DNA from: an uncultured Clostridia bacterium
GTDB lineage: Bacteria; Bacillota; Clostridia; Oscillospirales; CAG-272
Assembly (NCBI GenBank): GCA_904501765.1
Contig: CAJGCM010000006.1
Span: forward strand, 1 to 46,697
DNA: 46,697 bases
Direction: 5' to 3'
Shown: piece by piece, positions 17,512 through 24,795 of the stretch
Layout: every line of letters starts with the position of its first letter
Numbering within the stretch: the first letter of the stretch is position 1
The notes under the pieces: generated by a model
What the model was told of the DNA's origin: nothing
Seen by the model: only the letters and a program-made list of their open reading frames with translations
Database searches by the model: none
Made by a program: the position numbers and the translations under genes

Positions 17512-18630
17512 CTATATCTTATTAGAAAAATTCTTAAGAGCTTTGATAAACTCGAAAATTTCGCTTTCTTCATTAAATACAGAGAAGCTGACACGGACAA
17601 GCCCGGTTTTTTCGCTCCCAAGCTTCTTGTGTATCATTGGTGCGCAATGAAGACCTGCTCTTACGCATATATCCTCGTCATCTAAATATCTTGCAAGGAT
17701 ATCGGGGGCGATGCCTTTCATTCGAAAGGAAACGATACCGCCGGTATCGCCGAATATCTCCGTACCGTGCAATTTCCTCAATTCTGACGAGCAAATCCTT
17801 GTGAGCATATTCAGCTTTTCTTCTATTCTATCAATTCCGTAGTTTTCTATAAAATCAATACCGGCGCCTAAAGAGCATATAGCGGGAGTGGGGAGAGTTC
17901 CTGCTTCAAACCGTTCAGGAAGATATTCCGGCATAGATAAATTCATAGAATTTGTGCCGCTGCCGCCCTCAGCCAATCCATTTTTTATTAAAGGGGATGA
18001 AATCAGTGCGAATCCGCTGCCTTGTATGCCAAAAAGCCCTTTATGCCCGGGAGCGCAAAGAACATCACATGGAGTTTCCTTTAAATTTATCCTTTTGTGT
18101 CCTATAAGTTGTGATGCGTCAACAATGAGCGGAAGCCCGAGCTGTCGGCTTATGCGTGATAGAATTTCAAGAGGTATTTCTTTTCCTGTTACGTTCGATG
18201 TCAACGTCGAAATAATTGCTTTAGTATCACTTCTTACCAAACCTTTTATGGAGGTTTCTATATCCCCGTCGCTTTCAAACGTGGAATATTCCACGCCATA
18301 CCGAGCCTTCAGAGTCTCCAAGGGGCGTAAAACCGAATTATGCTCGGCGTCGGATGTAATAACGTGACACTTCTCACATATCATACCTTTAATAGCTAAA
18401 TTCAAGGCGTAGGTAGCATTTTGAGTGAATACAACGTTTTCGGGTGAATCGTAAGATAAAAGTTTTGCCACCTTTTCTCTGGTTGCGTAAACCTTCTCGC
18501 TTGCGGCTATCGATAATTTGTGTCCGCTTCTTCCTGGATTTGCCCCATAGCGCATTATGGTATCAAGCACCTCAACTGACACCTCAGAAGGTTTAGGATA
18601 TGTCGTTGCCGCATTGTCAAAATAAATCAT
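17512..18630 (-). CDS. Cysteine desulfurase family protein (class V aminotransferase)
   Basis: A 372-residue PLP enzyme beginning MIYFDNAATTYPKP, as in the SufS/Csd group. The PLP lysine is Lys197 in APGHKGLFG, the Asp/Gln PLP contacts are in VDASQLIGH, and the persulfide cysteine is Cys329 in RAGLHCAP. It belongs to the subgroup of cysteine desulfurase-like proteins typically found next to DUF3343 genes in Clostridia, as here (20-base gap). The reaction is removal of sulfur (or selenium) from cysteine or selenocysteine to give a protein persulfide. The pairing suggests sulfur or selenium delivery rather than general Fe-S assembly, since no SufU/IscU gene is adjacent. That role is inference. 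Confidence 0.88.
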   Translation of the reverse strand: MIYFDNAATTYPKPSEVSVEVLDTIMRYGANPGRSGHKLSIAASEKVYATREKVAKLLSYDSPENVVFTQNATYALNLAIKGMICEKCHVITSDAEHNSVLRPLETLKARYGVEYSTFESDGDIETSIKGLVRSDTKAIISTLTSNVTGKEIPLEILSRISRQLGLPLIVDASQLIGHKRINLKETPCDVLCAPGHKGLFGIQGSGFALISSPLIKNGLAEGGSGTNSMNLSMPEYLPERFEAGTLPTPAICSLGAGIDFIENYGIDRIEEKLNMLTRICSSELRKLHGTEIFGDTGGIVSFRMKGIAPDILARYLDDEDICVRAGLHCAPMIHKKLGSEKTGLVRVSFSVFNEESEIFEFIKALKNFSNKI

Positions 18631-18650
18631 TTCTGACCTTTTCTTCGCAT

Positions 18651-18854
18651 CTATACCGTGGGAATATTATTATCCTTCAGTATTTTCAATATGCGGAAAC
18701 GCTCCCGGTAGTCAAACTCAATTCCATAAACGCAACCGCCGCCGATTTCTGAATTGTTTTTTATGAGTTTTGTTGTTATACCTATCTCGGCAAGTATTTT
18801 TTTAGCTTTTGTAGCGTGTGTTACTGTGCCGATGCTTATAATTGATTTATTCAA
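18651..18854 (-). CDS. DUF3343 small protein (putative S/Se carrier)
   Basis: A small protein of about 67 residues with the DUF3343 features SIISIGTVTHATKAKKIL, IGGGCVYGIEF and a C-terminal ILKDNNIPTV. An ATG at 18878 would give 75 residues, but the strong GGAAGGAG site lies inside that longer version and sits eight bases before a TTG at 18854, giving the family-like N-terminus MNKSIISIG. I therefore prefer the TTG start. The single Cys in GGGCVYG is well placed to carry a persulfide or selenide from the adjacent desulfurase. The function of DUF3343 is not established; it is often associated with selenium metabolism genes. Confidence 0.8.
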   Translation of the reverse strand: MNKSIISIGTVTHATKAKKILAEIGITTKLIKNNSEIGGGCVYGIEFDYRERFRILKILKDNNIPTV

Positions 18855-18938
18855 GCCCAAAACTCCTTCCGTACCCATTGGTACAATAGCATTTTATGAC
18901 TGTTTTTTAAAAAAGTTACGCATGGTGGCTAAAAATGC

Positions 18939-18967
18939 TGGACATTTTAAATATTTTATGTTATAAT
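18939..18967 (+). promoter_or_regulatory. Sigma-A promoter of the MBL-fold hydrolase gene
   Basis: TGGACA (18939-18944), 17 bases, TATAAT (18962-18967). The leader is short, about 23 bases, with AAAGGT before the ATG at 18997. Confidence 0.75.
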
Positions 18968-18996
18968 ACCTTATATTTATATATAAAGGTTAAGTA

Positions 18997-19614
18997 ATGT
19001 ATAAAATTTTGAATCTTGTTTCTGACGATGGGTTTGCGTCTAACTGTTATCTTATCTCCTCCGGCACTGAATATATTGTGGTAGACCCATCGTTCAGCTA
19101 TGAAAAAATGCTGGATAAATACGTTTCTTTGCAAGGCACTGCGCCTAAGTACGTGCTTCTCACTCACGAGCATTACGACCATATAAAATGCATCAATACT
19201 TATGCGGACAGAGGAGTTAAGATTCTTGTTTCTGCCGAGAGTGGCTCCGCACTTTCTGATTCTTGCAAAAACTGCGCTGATTTTTTAGGTGACATAGGAT
19301 TTGGCTTCTTTGGCGAATATACCGTCTTGGGAGAAGGGGATAGAATTTCCTTCGGCGACGAAACGCTTACCGTTATGAAAACTCCTGGACACACCGAGGG
19401 TTCGCTTTGCTTTATAGGAAACGGTTACGTAATTGTGGGTGATACAATTTTTCAAGGTGGCTCCTATGGCAGATGCGACCTTCCCGGAGGAAATGAAGCT
19501 GCCTTGTGCGCATCCTTGCGAAGGCTGCTTAATTTACCTGCGGAATATAAAATTTATCCAGGACACGGTAGCTATTCCACAATAGGCGCAGAAAGGCATT
19601 TTTATAATTTGTAA
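18997..19614 (+). CDS. MBL-fold metallo-hydrolase (glyoxalase II-like)
   Basis: A 205-residue metallo-beta-lactamase-fold protein. The metal-binding signature is THEHYDH (56-62), followed by TPGHTEGSLCF, GDTIFQGGSYGRCDLPGG and YPGHG, all typical of the YcbL/glyoxalase II-like group that binds two metal ions. Substrates of this group are thioesters or related hydroxyacyl compounds, but the actual substrate here is unknown. In many Clostridia an MBL gene of this type sits between dtd and hemZ; here it is next to glnS, which may be a local rearrangement. Confidence 0.88.
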   Translation: MYKILNLVSDDGFASNCYLISSGTEYIVVDPSFSYEKMLDKYVSLQGTAPKYVLLTHEHYDHIKCINTYADRGVKILVSAESGSALSDSCKNCADFLGDIGFGFFGEYTVLGEGDRISFGDETLTVMKTPGHTEGSLCFIGNGYVIVGDTIFQGGSYGRCDLPGGNEAALCASLRRLLNLPAEYKIYPGHGSYSTIGAERHFYNL

Positions 19615-19644
19615 TTATTGTAATAAAATAAAGGATTTATCAAA

Positions 19645-21297
19645 ATGGAAGAACTCAAAAACAATTTTATTCACGACATAATCGATGCTGATTTAGCTGA
19701 AAATCCAGAACTTAAAATTCATACCCGGTTTCCCCCCGAGCCTAACGGTTACCTTCATATAGGCTCCGCGAAGGCCATATGGATAAACGCTATGACTGCG
19801 AAGAAATACGGTGGTCTATTTAACTTAAGATACGATGATACAAACCCTGCAAAAGAGGATAATGAGTACGTTGAGAGTATTTACCGCGACCTTAAGTGGC
19901 TCGGCTGTGAGCCCAGCGGCGGTGTTTTCTATGGCTCCGACTATTTTGATAAATGTTATGAATACGCAATTAAGCTCATAAAGGACGGCAAGGCATACGT
20001 ATGTGATTTGTCTGCTGACGAGATGCGTGAGTATAGAGGAACTCTTACCGAGCCGGGTAAGAATAGCCCATACCGTGATAGGAGTGTTGAAGAGAACCTC
20101 GATTTGTTTGATAGAATGAAAAACGGAGAGTTCCCCGATGGGGCGAAGACTCTTCGCGCTAAAATAGATATGGCATCGTCGAATATCAATATGAGGGACC
20201 CTGCTATATATAGAATAGTTCATACCGATCACCACCGCCAAGGAAGCAAATGGTGCGTATATCCCTTATACGATTACGCTCACCCGATTCAGGATGCCCT
20301 TGAGGGAATTACTCACTCTCTTTGTTCCATTGAATTTGAAAACCACCGTCCCCTTTACGAGTGGGTTATTGATAATATCGGCTTTGAAGCAAAGCCTAAG
20401 CAGAGAGAATTTGCAAGACTTAACGTAACGCATACTGTAATGTCAAAAAGATATTTGCGCCAGCTTGTTGAAACAGGGCTTGTAGACGGATGGGACGACC
20501 CGAGAATGCCTACGCTCTGCGGATTAAGAAGAAGAGGATATACTCCCGCTTCCATTTTTGATTTTGTTTCAAGAGCAGGTGTTGCGAAGGCGTATAGCGT
20601 TGTAGATTACGAGCTTCTTGAGCATTGCATTCGTGAGGAGCTTAACACCACCGCAAATAGAAAAATAGCTATATTGAAGCCTGTTAAGGTTACCGTTACA
20701 AACTATCCCGAAGGAAAGGTTGAATATTTTGACCTTCCAAACAATCCGGCTAATCCCGAGGCTGGAACGAGGAAGGTAGCCTTTACCCGTGAGCTTTATA
20801 TAGATGCTGACGATTTTGCCGAAGTACCTCCGCCTAAGTTCTTCCGTATGAAGCCTGACGGAGAAGTAAGGCTTATGGGAGCTTATATCGTTAAGTGCAA
20901 TGAGATTGTTAAGGATTCCTATGGAAATATAACGGAGCTTCTTTGCACAGCAGACCTTGAAACCGGTAACGGTAATCCTGCTGACGGCAGAAAGATTAAG
21001 GGGACAATTCATTGGCTTTCACGCAGCTTCGCAAAGGATGCAAACGTTATGCTGTACGATTTCCTGTTCGATATAGAAAACGTTGCTGATATTCCTGAAG
21101 GCAAGACTTTTGACGATTATCTTAACAGAAACTCAGTTACAAAAATTGAGGGGTGCAAAATTGAGCCTGAGCTTGCCGATGCGGAGGCTGGAAGCAGATA
21201 TCAGTTTGTCAGAACGGGATATTTTGTTAAGGATACAAAATACGAAAATACCTTTAACAGAATAGTCGGTCTTAAAGATAGCTTTCCCAAAAAATAA
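19645..21297 (+). CDS. glnS: Glutaminyl-tRNA synthetase
   Basis: A 550-residue class Ib synthetase, close to the usual bacterial GlnRS length. It has the HIGH motif as HIGS (38-41 in PNGYLHIGSAKAIW), the DDTNP segment, and KMSKS as VMSKR (Met266-Arg269). The catalytic domain is followed by GlnRS-type beta-barrel anticodon-binding domains (RDPAIYRI, LRRRGYTPASI, EVRLMGAYIVKC). It charges tRNA-Gln directly. Most Firmicutes lack GlnRS and use GluRS plus GatCAB, so direct charging is a minority trait in this phylum, usually explained by lateral acquisition. Base composition does not stand out. A terminator follows. Confidence 0.95.
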   Translation: MEELKNNFIHDIIDADLAENPELKIHTRFPPEPNGYLHIGSAKAIWINAMTAKKYGGLFNLRYDDTNPAKEDNEYVESIYRDLKWLGCEPSGGVFYGSDYFDKCYEYAIKLIKDGKAYVCDLSADEMREYRGTLTEPGKNSPYRDRSVEENLDLFDRMKNGEFPDGAKTLRAKIDMASSNINMRDPAIYRIVHTDHHRQGSKWCVYPLYDYAHPIQDALEGITHSLCSIEFENHRPLYEWVIDNIGFEAKPKQREFARLNVTHTVMSKRYLRQLVETGLVDGWDDPRMPTLCGLRRRGYTPASIFDFVSRAGVAKAYSVVDYELLEHCIREELNTTANRKIAILKPVKVTVTNYPEGKVEYFDLPNNPANPEAGTRKVAFTRELYIDADDFAEVPPPKFFRMKPDGEVRLMGAYIVKCNEIVKDSYGNITELLCTADLETGNGNPADGRKIKGTIHWLSRSFAKDANVMLYDFLFDIENVADIPEGKTFDDYLNRNSVTKIEGCKIEPELADAEAGSRYQFVRTGYFVKDTKYENTFNRIVGLKDSFPKK

Positions 21298-21332
21298 ATA
21301 TATTCTGTTTTAAATATTTCGAGGAACAAGTG

Positions 21333-21365
21333 AAACGCCGCCAAAAGTGCTTGGCGGCGTTTTTT
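21333..21365 (+). terminator. Intrinsic terminator after glnS
   Basis: AAACGCCGCCA pairs perfectly with TGGCGGCGTTT (21333-21343 with 21352-21362) and is followed by further T. It is 12 bases before the next start codon. Confidence 0.88.
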
Positions 21366-21376
21366 AAAGGGAGAAT

Positions 21377-22144
21377 ATGAATATCGGAAGAATTTTGAAA
21401 AAAGCACTCTTTTATATGACAGTTCCAAAGTGTGTCAGTTGCTTTGATAAGTTGAGTTTTGAAGACTGCGCTCTTTGCCCCAAGTGTCTTGCTGAATATT
21501 ACGAAACAAAGGCGCAATCATTTTGCTCCGTATGCCTGAAGCCGCTTTATGAATGCTCTTGTACTAACGATTATCTTGACAGCCATTTCGTTCATAAGGT
21601 GATAAAGGTCTTGAGATATAAGGCATCGGTTGAGGGCGTGAGGGTGCCTGCATACGAGCTTGTATACAACTTAAAAAGAGGGCATAGAAGGGATATTGTA
21701 AAATTCTTATCCGAGGAAATAGCAGAAAGTATTAGAAATTCATTGAAGCTTGAAAACAAAAAATACATAATAACCAACGTACCAAGACAAAGAAGCAGGA
21801 GAATAAAATACGGCGTTGACCATTCAAAAGAGTTGGCAAAGGCGGTAGGGAAGCTTTTGGACTTTGAATATCTGCCGATTTTGAAATCAAAATCTCCCAA
21901 AGCGCAAAAGAAAACTCATGGAGAAGAACGAATAACAAACGCAAAATTCGACTATAAAAACGAATATGACTTAAAGGGTGAGAATGTAATTATTCTTGAC
22001 GATATAATTACTACAGGAGCATCAGTTGGCACTTGCGCCACCTTGCTTAAAGGACTCGGGGCAAGAAGGATAATAGCTGTTTCTTTTGCGGTAGCTTATA
22101 AGGATAATTATACACCGTTTCTGACAGAAGACAGGTTTTCATAG
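21377..22144 (+). CDS. ComF-family phosphoribosyltransferase-like protein
   Basis: A 255-residue protein. The N-terminus carries a Cys-rich zinc-binding region (CVSCFDK, CALCPKC, CSVCLKPLYECSC) and the C-terminus a type I PRTase fold with the PRPP-binding loop VIILDDIITTGASV. This arrangement defines ComF-like proteins, required for DNA uptake in competent Bacillus and Haemophilus and widely present in non-competent bacteria. There are no competence genes in the window. The region between the zinc motif and the PRTase domain includes a basic segment (PRQRSRRIKYGVDHS). It is separated from glnS by a strong terminator, so it needs read-through or a weak promoter. Confidence 0.85.
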   Translation: MNIGRILKKALFYMTVPKCVSCFDKLSFEDCALCPKCLAEYYETKAQSFCSVCLKPLYECSCTNDYLDSHFVHKVIKVLRYKASVEGVRVPAYELVYNLKRGHRRDIVKFLSEEIAESIRNSLKLENKKYIITNVPRQRSRRIKYGVDHSKELAKAVGKLLDFEYLPILKSKSPKAQKKTHGEERITNAKFDYKNEYDLKGENVIILDDIITTGASVGTCATLLKGLGARRIIAVSFAVAYKDNYTPFLTEDRFS

Positions 22145-22210
22145 GTCACTTGTTTTTTGTTAAAATCATGTTTGATTAATTCATTTTGATTTTTTATAAA
22201 AAATTACAAA

Positions 22211-22250
22211 AGAAAAAGGTGAGGTAAATTTTTCTACCTCACCTTTTTCT
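22211..22250. terminator. Bidirectional terminator between comF-like gene and rplA
   Basis: A perfect 16-bp stem (22211-22226 with 22235-22250) with an 8-base loop. The stem ends give T-rich tails on both strands, so it can stop transcription from both convergent genes. Confidence 0.9.
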
Positions 22251-22261
22251 ATAGCTTTTAA

Positions 22262-22957
22262 TTAACCGATCTTTGCGTAGTTAACCTTGATGCCGGGGCC
22301 CATAGTAGTTGCGAGAACGCAGCTCTTAATGTACTGTCCCTTAGCAGCAGCGGGTTTAGCTTTAATAACTGCAGCAAGAAGAGTGTTAAAGTTTTCAGCA
22401 AGCTTTTCTGCGCCGAAGGAAGCCTTTCCGATAGGGCAGTGAATGATGTTTGTCTTATCAAGACGATACTCAATCTTACCTGCCTTGGCTTCTGTAACAG
22501 CCTTCGCTACGTCAGGAGTAACTGTACCTGCCTTGGGGTTGGGCATAAGTCCCTTAGGACCGAGAACCTTACCAAGACGACCGATAACGCCCATCATGTC
22601 AGGAGAAGCGATAACAACATCAAAATCAAACCAGTTTTCGGTCTGAATTTTCTGCACCATATCCTCAGCACCTACGTAATCAGCGCCTGCTGCAAGAGCG
22701 GCTTCAGCCTTATCTCCTCTTGCAAATACGAGAGTTCTAACAGTCTTACCTGTACCGTTAGGAAGAACGATAGCGCCTCTTACCTGCTGGTCTGCGTGAC
22801 GGGAGTCAACACCAAGACGAATGTGAACCTCAACGGTTTCGTCAAACTTAGCTTTTGCAGTCTGGCAGATTATAGCGAGAGCCTCGTCTGCATCATACAT
22901 TTTTGTTTTGTCGAAAAGCTCGACACTTGCCATATATTTCTTTCCCATTTTAGCCAT
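22262..22957 (-). CDS. rplA: 50S ribosomal protein L1
   Basis: A 231-residue protein of normal L1 length: MAKMGKKYM, then VHIRLGVDSRHADQQVRG, VLPNGTGKTVRTLVFA and PDMMGVIGRLGKVLGPKGLMPNPK. The ATG at 22957 has AGGAGG nine bases upstream; a TTG two codons earlier would be too close to that site. L1 binds 23S rRNA at the L1 stalk and usually represses its own operon by binding the L11 leader, a candidate for which is seen at 23418-23467. Unlike the standard order, rplJ and rplL do not follow; a bidirectional terminator closes the operon here. Confidence 0.97.
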   Translation of the reverse strand: MAKMGKKYMASVELFDKTKMYDADEALAIICQTAKAKFDETVEVHIRLGVDSRHADQQVRGAIVLPNGTGKTVRTLVFARGDKAEAALAAGADYVGAEDMVQKIQTENWFDFDVVIASPDMMGVIGRLGKVLGPKGLMPNPKAGTVTPDVAKAVTEAKAGKIEYRLDKTNIIHCPIGKASFGAEKLAENFNTLLAAVIKAKPAAAKGQYIKSCVLATTMGPGIKVNYAKIG

Positions 22958-22974
22958 TGTCAAATACCTCCTGA

Positions 22975-23400
22975 TTACTCTTCAACAGTGATACCCATGC
23001 TGCGGGCGGTACCTGCAACCATGCTCATAGCTGCTTCGATGGAAGCTGCGTTGAGGTCGGGCATCTTTGTTTCTGCGATTTTGCGAAGCTGGTCTTTTGT
23101 AAGCTTTGCTACCTTTGTCTTGTTGGGAGTAGCGGAAGCGGTTTCAATGCCGCAAGCCTTCTTGATAAGAACTGCTGCGGGGGGAGTCTTTGTAATGAAC
23201 GTAAAGGAACGGTCTGCGTAAACAGTAATAATAACGGGGATTATAAGACCGATATCATTCTTTGTTCTGTCGTTGAATTCCTTTGTGAAAGCAGGAATTG
23301 CAACACCATACTGACCGAGAGCGGGACCTACGGGAGGCTGAGGAGTAGCCTTTCCGGCAGGGAGCTGTAATTTAATGTAACCCATTATTTTCTTTGCCAT
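22975..23400 (-). CDS. rplK: 50S ribosomal protein L11
   Basis: A 141-residue protein of exactly typical L11 length. It has the N-terminal IKLQLPAGKATPQPPVGPAL block with proline-rich thiostrepton-binding features, and the C-terminal rRNA-binding domain (LTKDQLRKIAETKMPDLNA and AMSMVAGTARSMGI). It lies between nusG and rplA as usual, with rplA following after 17 bases and GGAGG before the ATG. The 88-base nusG-rplK gap holds an L1-binding-site-like hairpin. Confidence 0.98.
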   Translation of the reverse strand: MAKKIMGYIKLQLPAGKATPQPPVGPALGQYGVAIPAFTKEFNDRTKNDIGLIIPVIITVYADRSFTFITKTPPAAVLIKKACGIETASATPNKTKVAKLTKDQLRKIAETKMPDLNAASIEAAMSMVAGTARSMGITVEE

Positions 23401-23417
23401 GATAATTTACCTCCAAA

Positions 23418-23467
23418 TGTGGTAGTTAAAACGAGAGGATTGAAAAAAGATTTTCCTCTCTCCCACA
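23418..23467 (-). promoter_or_regulatory. Candidate L1-binding autoregulatory element in the rplK leader
   Basis: In the mRNA, TGTGG pairs with CCACA, enclosing an asymmetric internal loop and a 7-bp inner stem GAGAGGA/TCCTCTC. The 5' strand reads GTGGGAG and the 3' strand ACTACCAC, closely resembling the L1 site in helix 76 of 23S rRNA (GGUGGGAG and AAAUACCACC in E. coli). It ends 18 bases before the rplK start and would let excess L1 shut down rplK-rplA translation. The resemblance is read directly; the function follows from known L1 autoregulation. Confidence 0.7.
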
Positions 23468-23488
23468 ATGCTAATGGCGAAAGCAGAA

Positions 23489-24034
23489 TCAGTCTTCTGC
23501 TGTGCGTACTTCCTTTGCATCGACCATGATGGGGAAATCACGCTTTTCCGTGGAAACAAGAATGCCAAGCTGCTTCTTGTCCTCACTGATGTTCTGAATA
23601 ACGCCCGAATATCCTTCAAAGATACCCGCAACGATTGCCACCTTATCACCGATGTTGAATGTGAAATCGTCCTTCTGTACCTCTACCTGGAACATTTCAA
23701 CTTCTGCATCAGTAAGGGGAGTAGGCTCTGAACCGGGGCCTACGAAGCCGGTAACGCCTGTTATGTTACGAACAACGTGCCAGCTTTCATCAGTCATAGT
23801 CATTTTAACAAAAACGTAACTGGGGAAGAGCTTTGTTTCAATCTCTTTTGTAACACCCTTGTCGTTAGTTTCTTCGGTGATTTCGACAGGAACCTTGACA
23901 TCGTAAATCAGATGTCCAAGCCCGCGGTTTTCAACGATTTTTTCTATGCTGATTTTTACTTTGTTTTCGTAGCCTGTATATGTGTGAGCTACGTACCATC
24001 TGGGACCGAGGTTTTTTTCGTTAATGTTACTCAT
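23489..24034 (-). CDS. nusG: Transcription termination/antitermination protein NusG
   Basis: A 181-residue protein with the NGN domain (RWYVAHTYTGYENKVK, LFPSYVFVKM, GFVGPGSEPTPL) and a C-terminal KOW domain (FNIGDKVAIVAGIFEGYSG). NusG binds RNA polymerase and links it to ribosomes or Rho. It starts at ATG 11 bases after the secE stop. The segment EETNDKGVTKEIETK between the two halves of the NGN domain is a typical Firmicute insertion. Confidence 0.97.
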   Translation of the reverse strand: MSNINEKNLGPRWYVAHTYTGYENKVKISIEKIVENRGLGHLIYDVKVPVEITEETNDKGVTKEIETKLFPSYVFVKMTMTDESWHVVRNITGVTGFVGPGSEPTPLTDAEVEMFQVEVQKDDFTFNIGDKVAIVAGIFEGYSGVIQNISEDKKQLGILVSTEKRDFPIMVDAKEVRTAED

Positions 24035-24045
24035 TTTATCGCCTC

Positions 24046-24339
24046 TTAACCTATCAAACCTGCAACGGTATTAATGAGGAAGGAGCATGTAGTATCGATA
24101 ATTGCTATGGCAAGACCGATGGCTACAACGGTGACGAGAACGAGCTTAGTGTTCTTCTTAAGCTCTCCTTTGGGGGTCCAAACAACCTTTTTCATTTCAC
24201 CGACAGTGTCTTTGCATAACTTAACGAGCTTTTTCCAGATACGCTTGAAGAAATTATCCTTTTTTACTGTGTGCTTGTCTTTTTTTGCAACAGGTTTGGT
24301 TTCTTCAGTCTGTACCGGTGTGTTCTTTTCGTTAGACAT
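24046..24339 (-). CDS. secE: Preprotein translocase subunit SecE
   Basis: A 97-residue protein with a charged Lys-rich N-terminal extension of about 30 residues, the conserved amphipathic helix (KDTVGEMKKVVWTPKGEL) and one C-terminal transmembrane segment (VLVTVVAIGLAIAIIDTTCSFLI). The layout is that of a single-TM SecE, essential partner of SecY. It lies between rpmG and nusG, the standard order. Confidence 0.96.
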   Translation of the reverse strand: MSNEKNTPVQTEETKPVAKKDKHTVKKDNFFKRIWKKLVKLCKDTVGEMKKVVWTPKGELKKNTKLVLVTVVAIGLAIAIIDTTCSFLINTVAGLIG

Positions 24340-24358
24340 AAGTCAATCCCTCACTTTA

Positions 24359-24508
24359 TTACTTGGTTTCTTTGTGCAAAGTATGTTTGCGACAGAAACG
24401 GCAGAACTTGTTCATTTCAAGTCTGTCGGGATCGTTTTTCTTGTTTTTCTTTGTGTCATAATTCCTTTGCTTGCATTCGGAGCAGGCTAATGTGATTTTG
24501 ACTCTCAT
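24359..24508 (-). CDS. rpmG: 50S ribosomal protein L33, zinc-binding form
   Basis: A 49-residue protein beginning MRVKITLACSECKQRNY and ending RKHTLHKETK. It has the four-cysteine zinc ribbon (Cys9, Cys12, Cys36, Cys39), so it is the C+ form of L33. The start at 24508 is supported by AGGAGG about ten bases upstream. It is the first gene of the rpmG-secE-nusG-rplK-rplA operon, behind a strong sigma-A promoter. Confidence 0.95.
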   Translation of the reverse strand: MRVKITLACSECKQRNYDTKKNKKNDPDRLEMNKFCRFCRKHTLHKETK

Positions 24509-24619
24509 TTATTTCGGCACCTCCTAATAGAATTCGGGTAAAACCCGTAAAATACCTCCCTCAATGGCGGAGCTGTGCATTGTCCCATTATGCACGTAAA
24601 AAAAGCCTCCGACAGAGGT
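24509..24619 (-). promoter_or_regulatory. Structured 5' leader of the rpmG-secE-nusG-rplKA operon
   Basis: Between the predicted transcription start (about 24619) and rpmG are several short hairpins: CCTCT-GTC-GGAGG followed by seven T right at the 5' end (24598-24618), GTGCAT...ATGCAC (24575-24595), CTCC...GGAG, and CGGGT-TTT-ACCCG (24535-24547). The first looks like a very short attenuator. I cannot match the leader to a known RNA family. Confidence 0.4.
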
Positions 24620-24625
24620 AAGACG

Positions 24626-24654
24626 ATTATAACATAAAAATTTATCTTTGTCAA
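24626..24654 (-). promoter_or_regulatory. Sigma-A promoter of the rpmG-secE-nusG-rplKA operon
   Basis: On the minus strand, TTGACA (24654-24649), 17 bases, TATAAT (24631-24626). Both hexamers are perfect consensus, fitting a highly expressed ribosomal operon. Confidence 0.88.
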
Positions 24655-24730
24655 TACTTTTTTAAAATATTATTTTTATAATATAATTGAAGAAATAATT
24701 TAAAAATACACAATAAACCATTAATGTGTA

Positions 24731-24759
24731 TTGTAAAATCGTCATGTTTATGGTATAAT
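24731..24759 (+). promoter_or_regulatory. Sigma-A promoter of the hydroxyacid dehydrogenase gene
   Basis: TTGTAA (24731-24736), 17 bases, TATAAT (24754-24759), 36 bases before the TTG start at 24796. Confidence 0.7.
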
Positions 24760-24795
24760 CAATGCGTATAAAGTAAATAATCGGGAGAAAATATT

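Noticed and set aside
22439..23221. A 260-codon open frame on the plus strand antisense to rplA-rplK
   Set aside because: It overlaps two certain ribosomal protein genes, has no ribosome site or recognisable domain, and its length is explained by the codon bias of the opposite strand.
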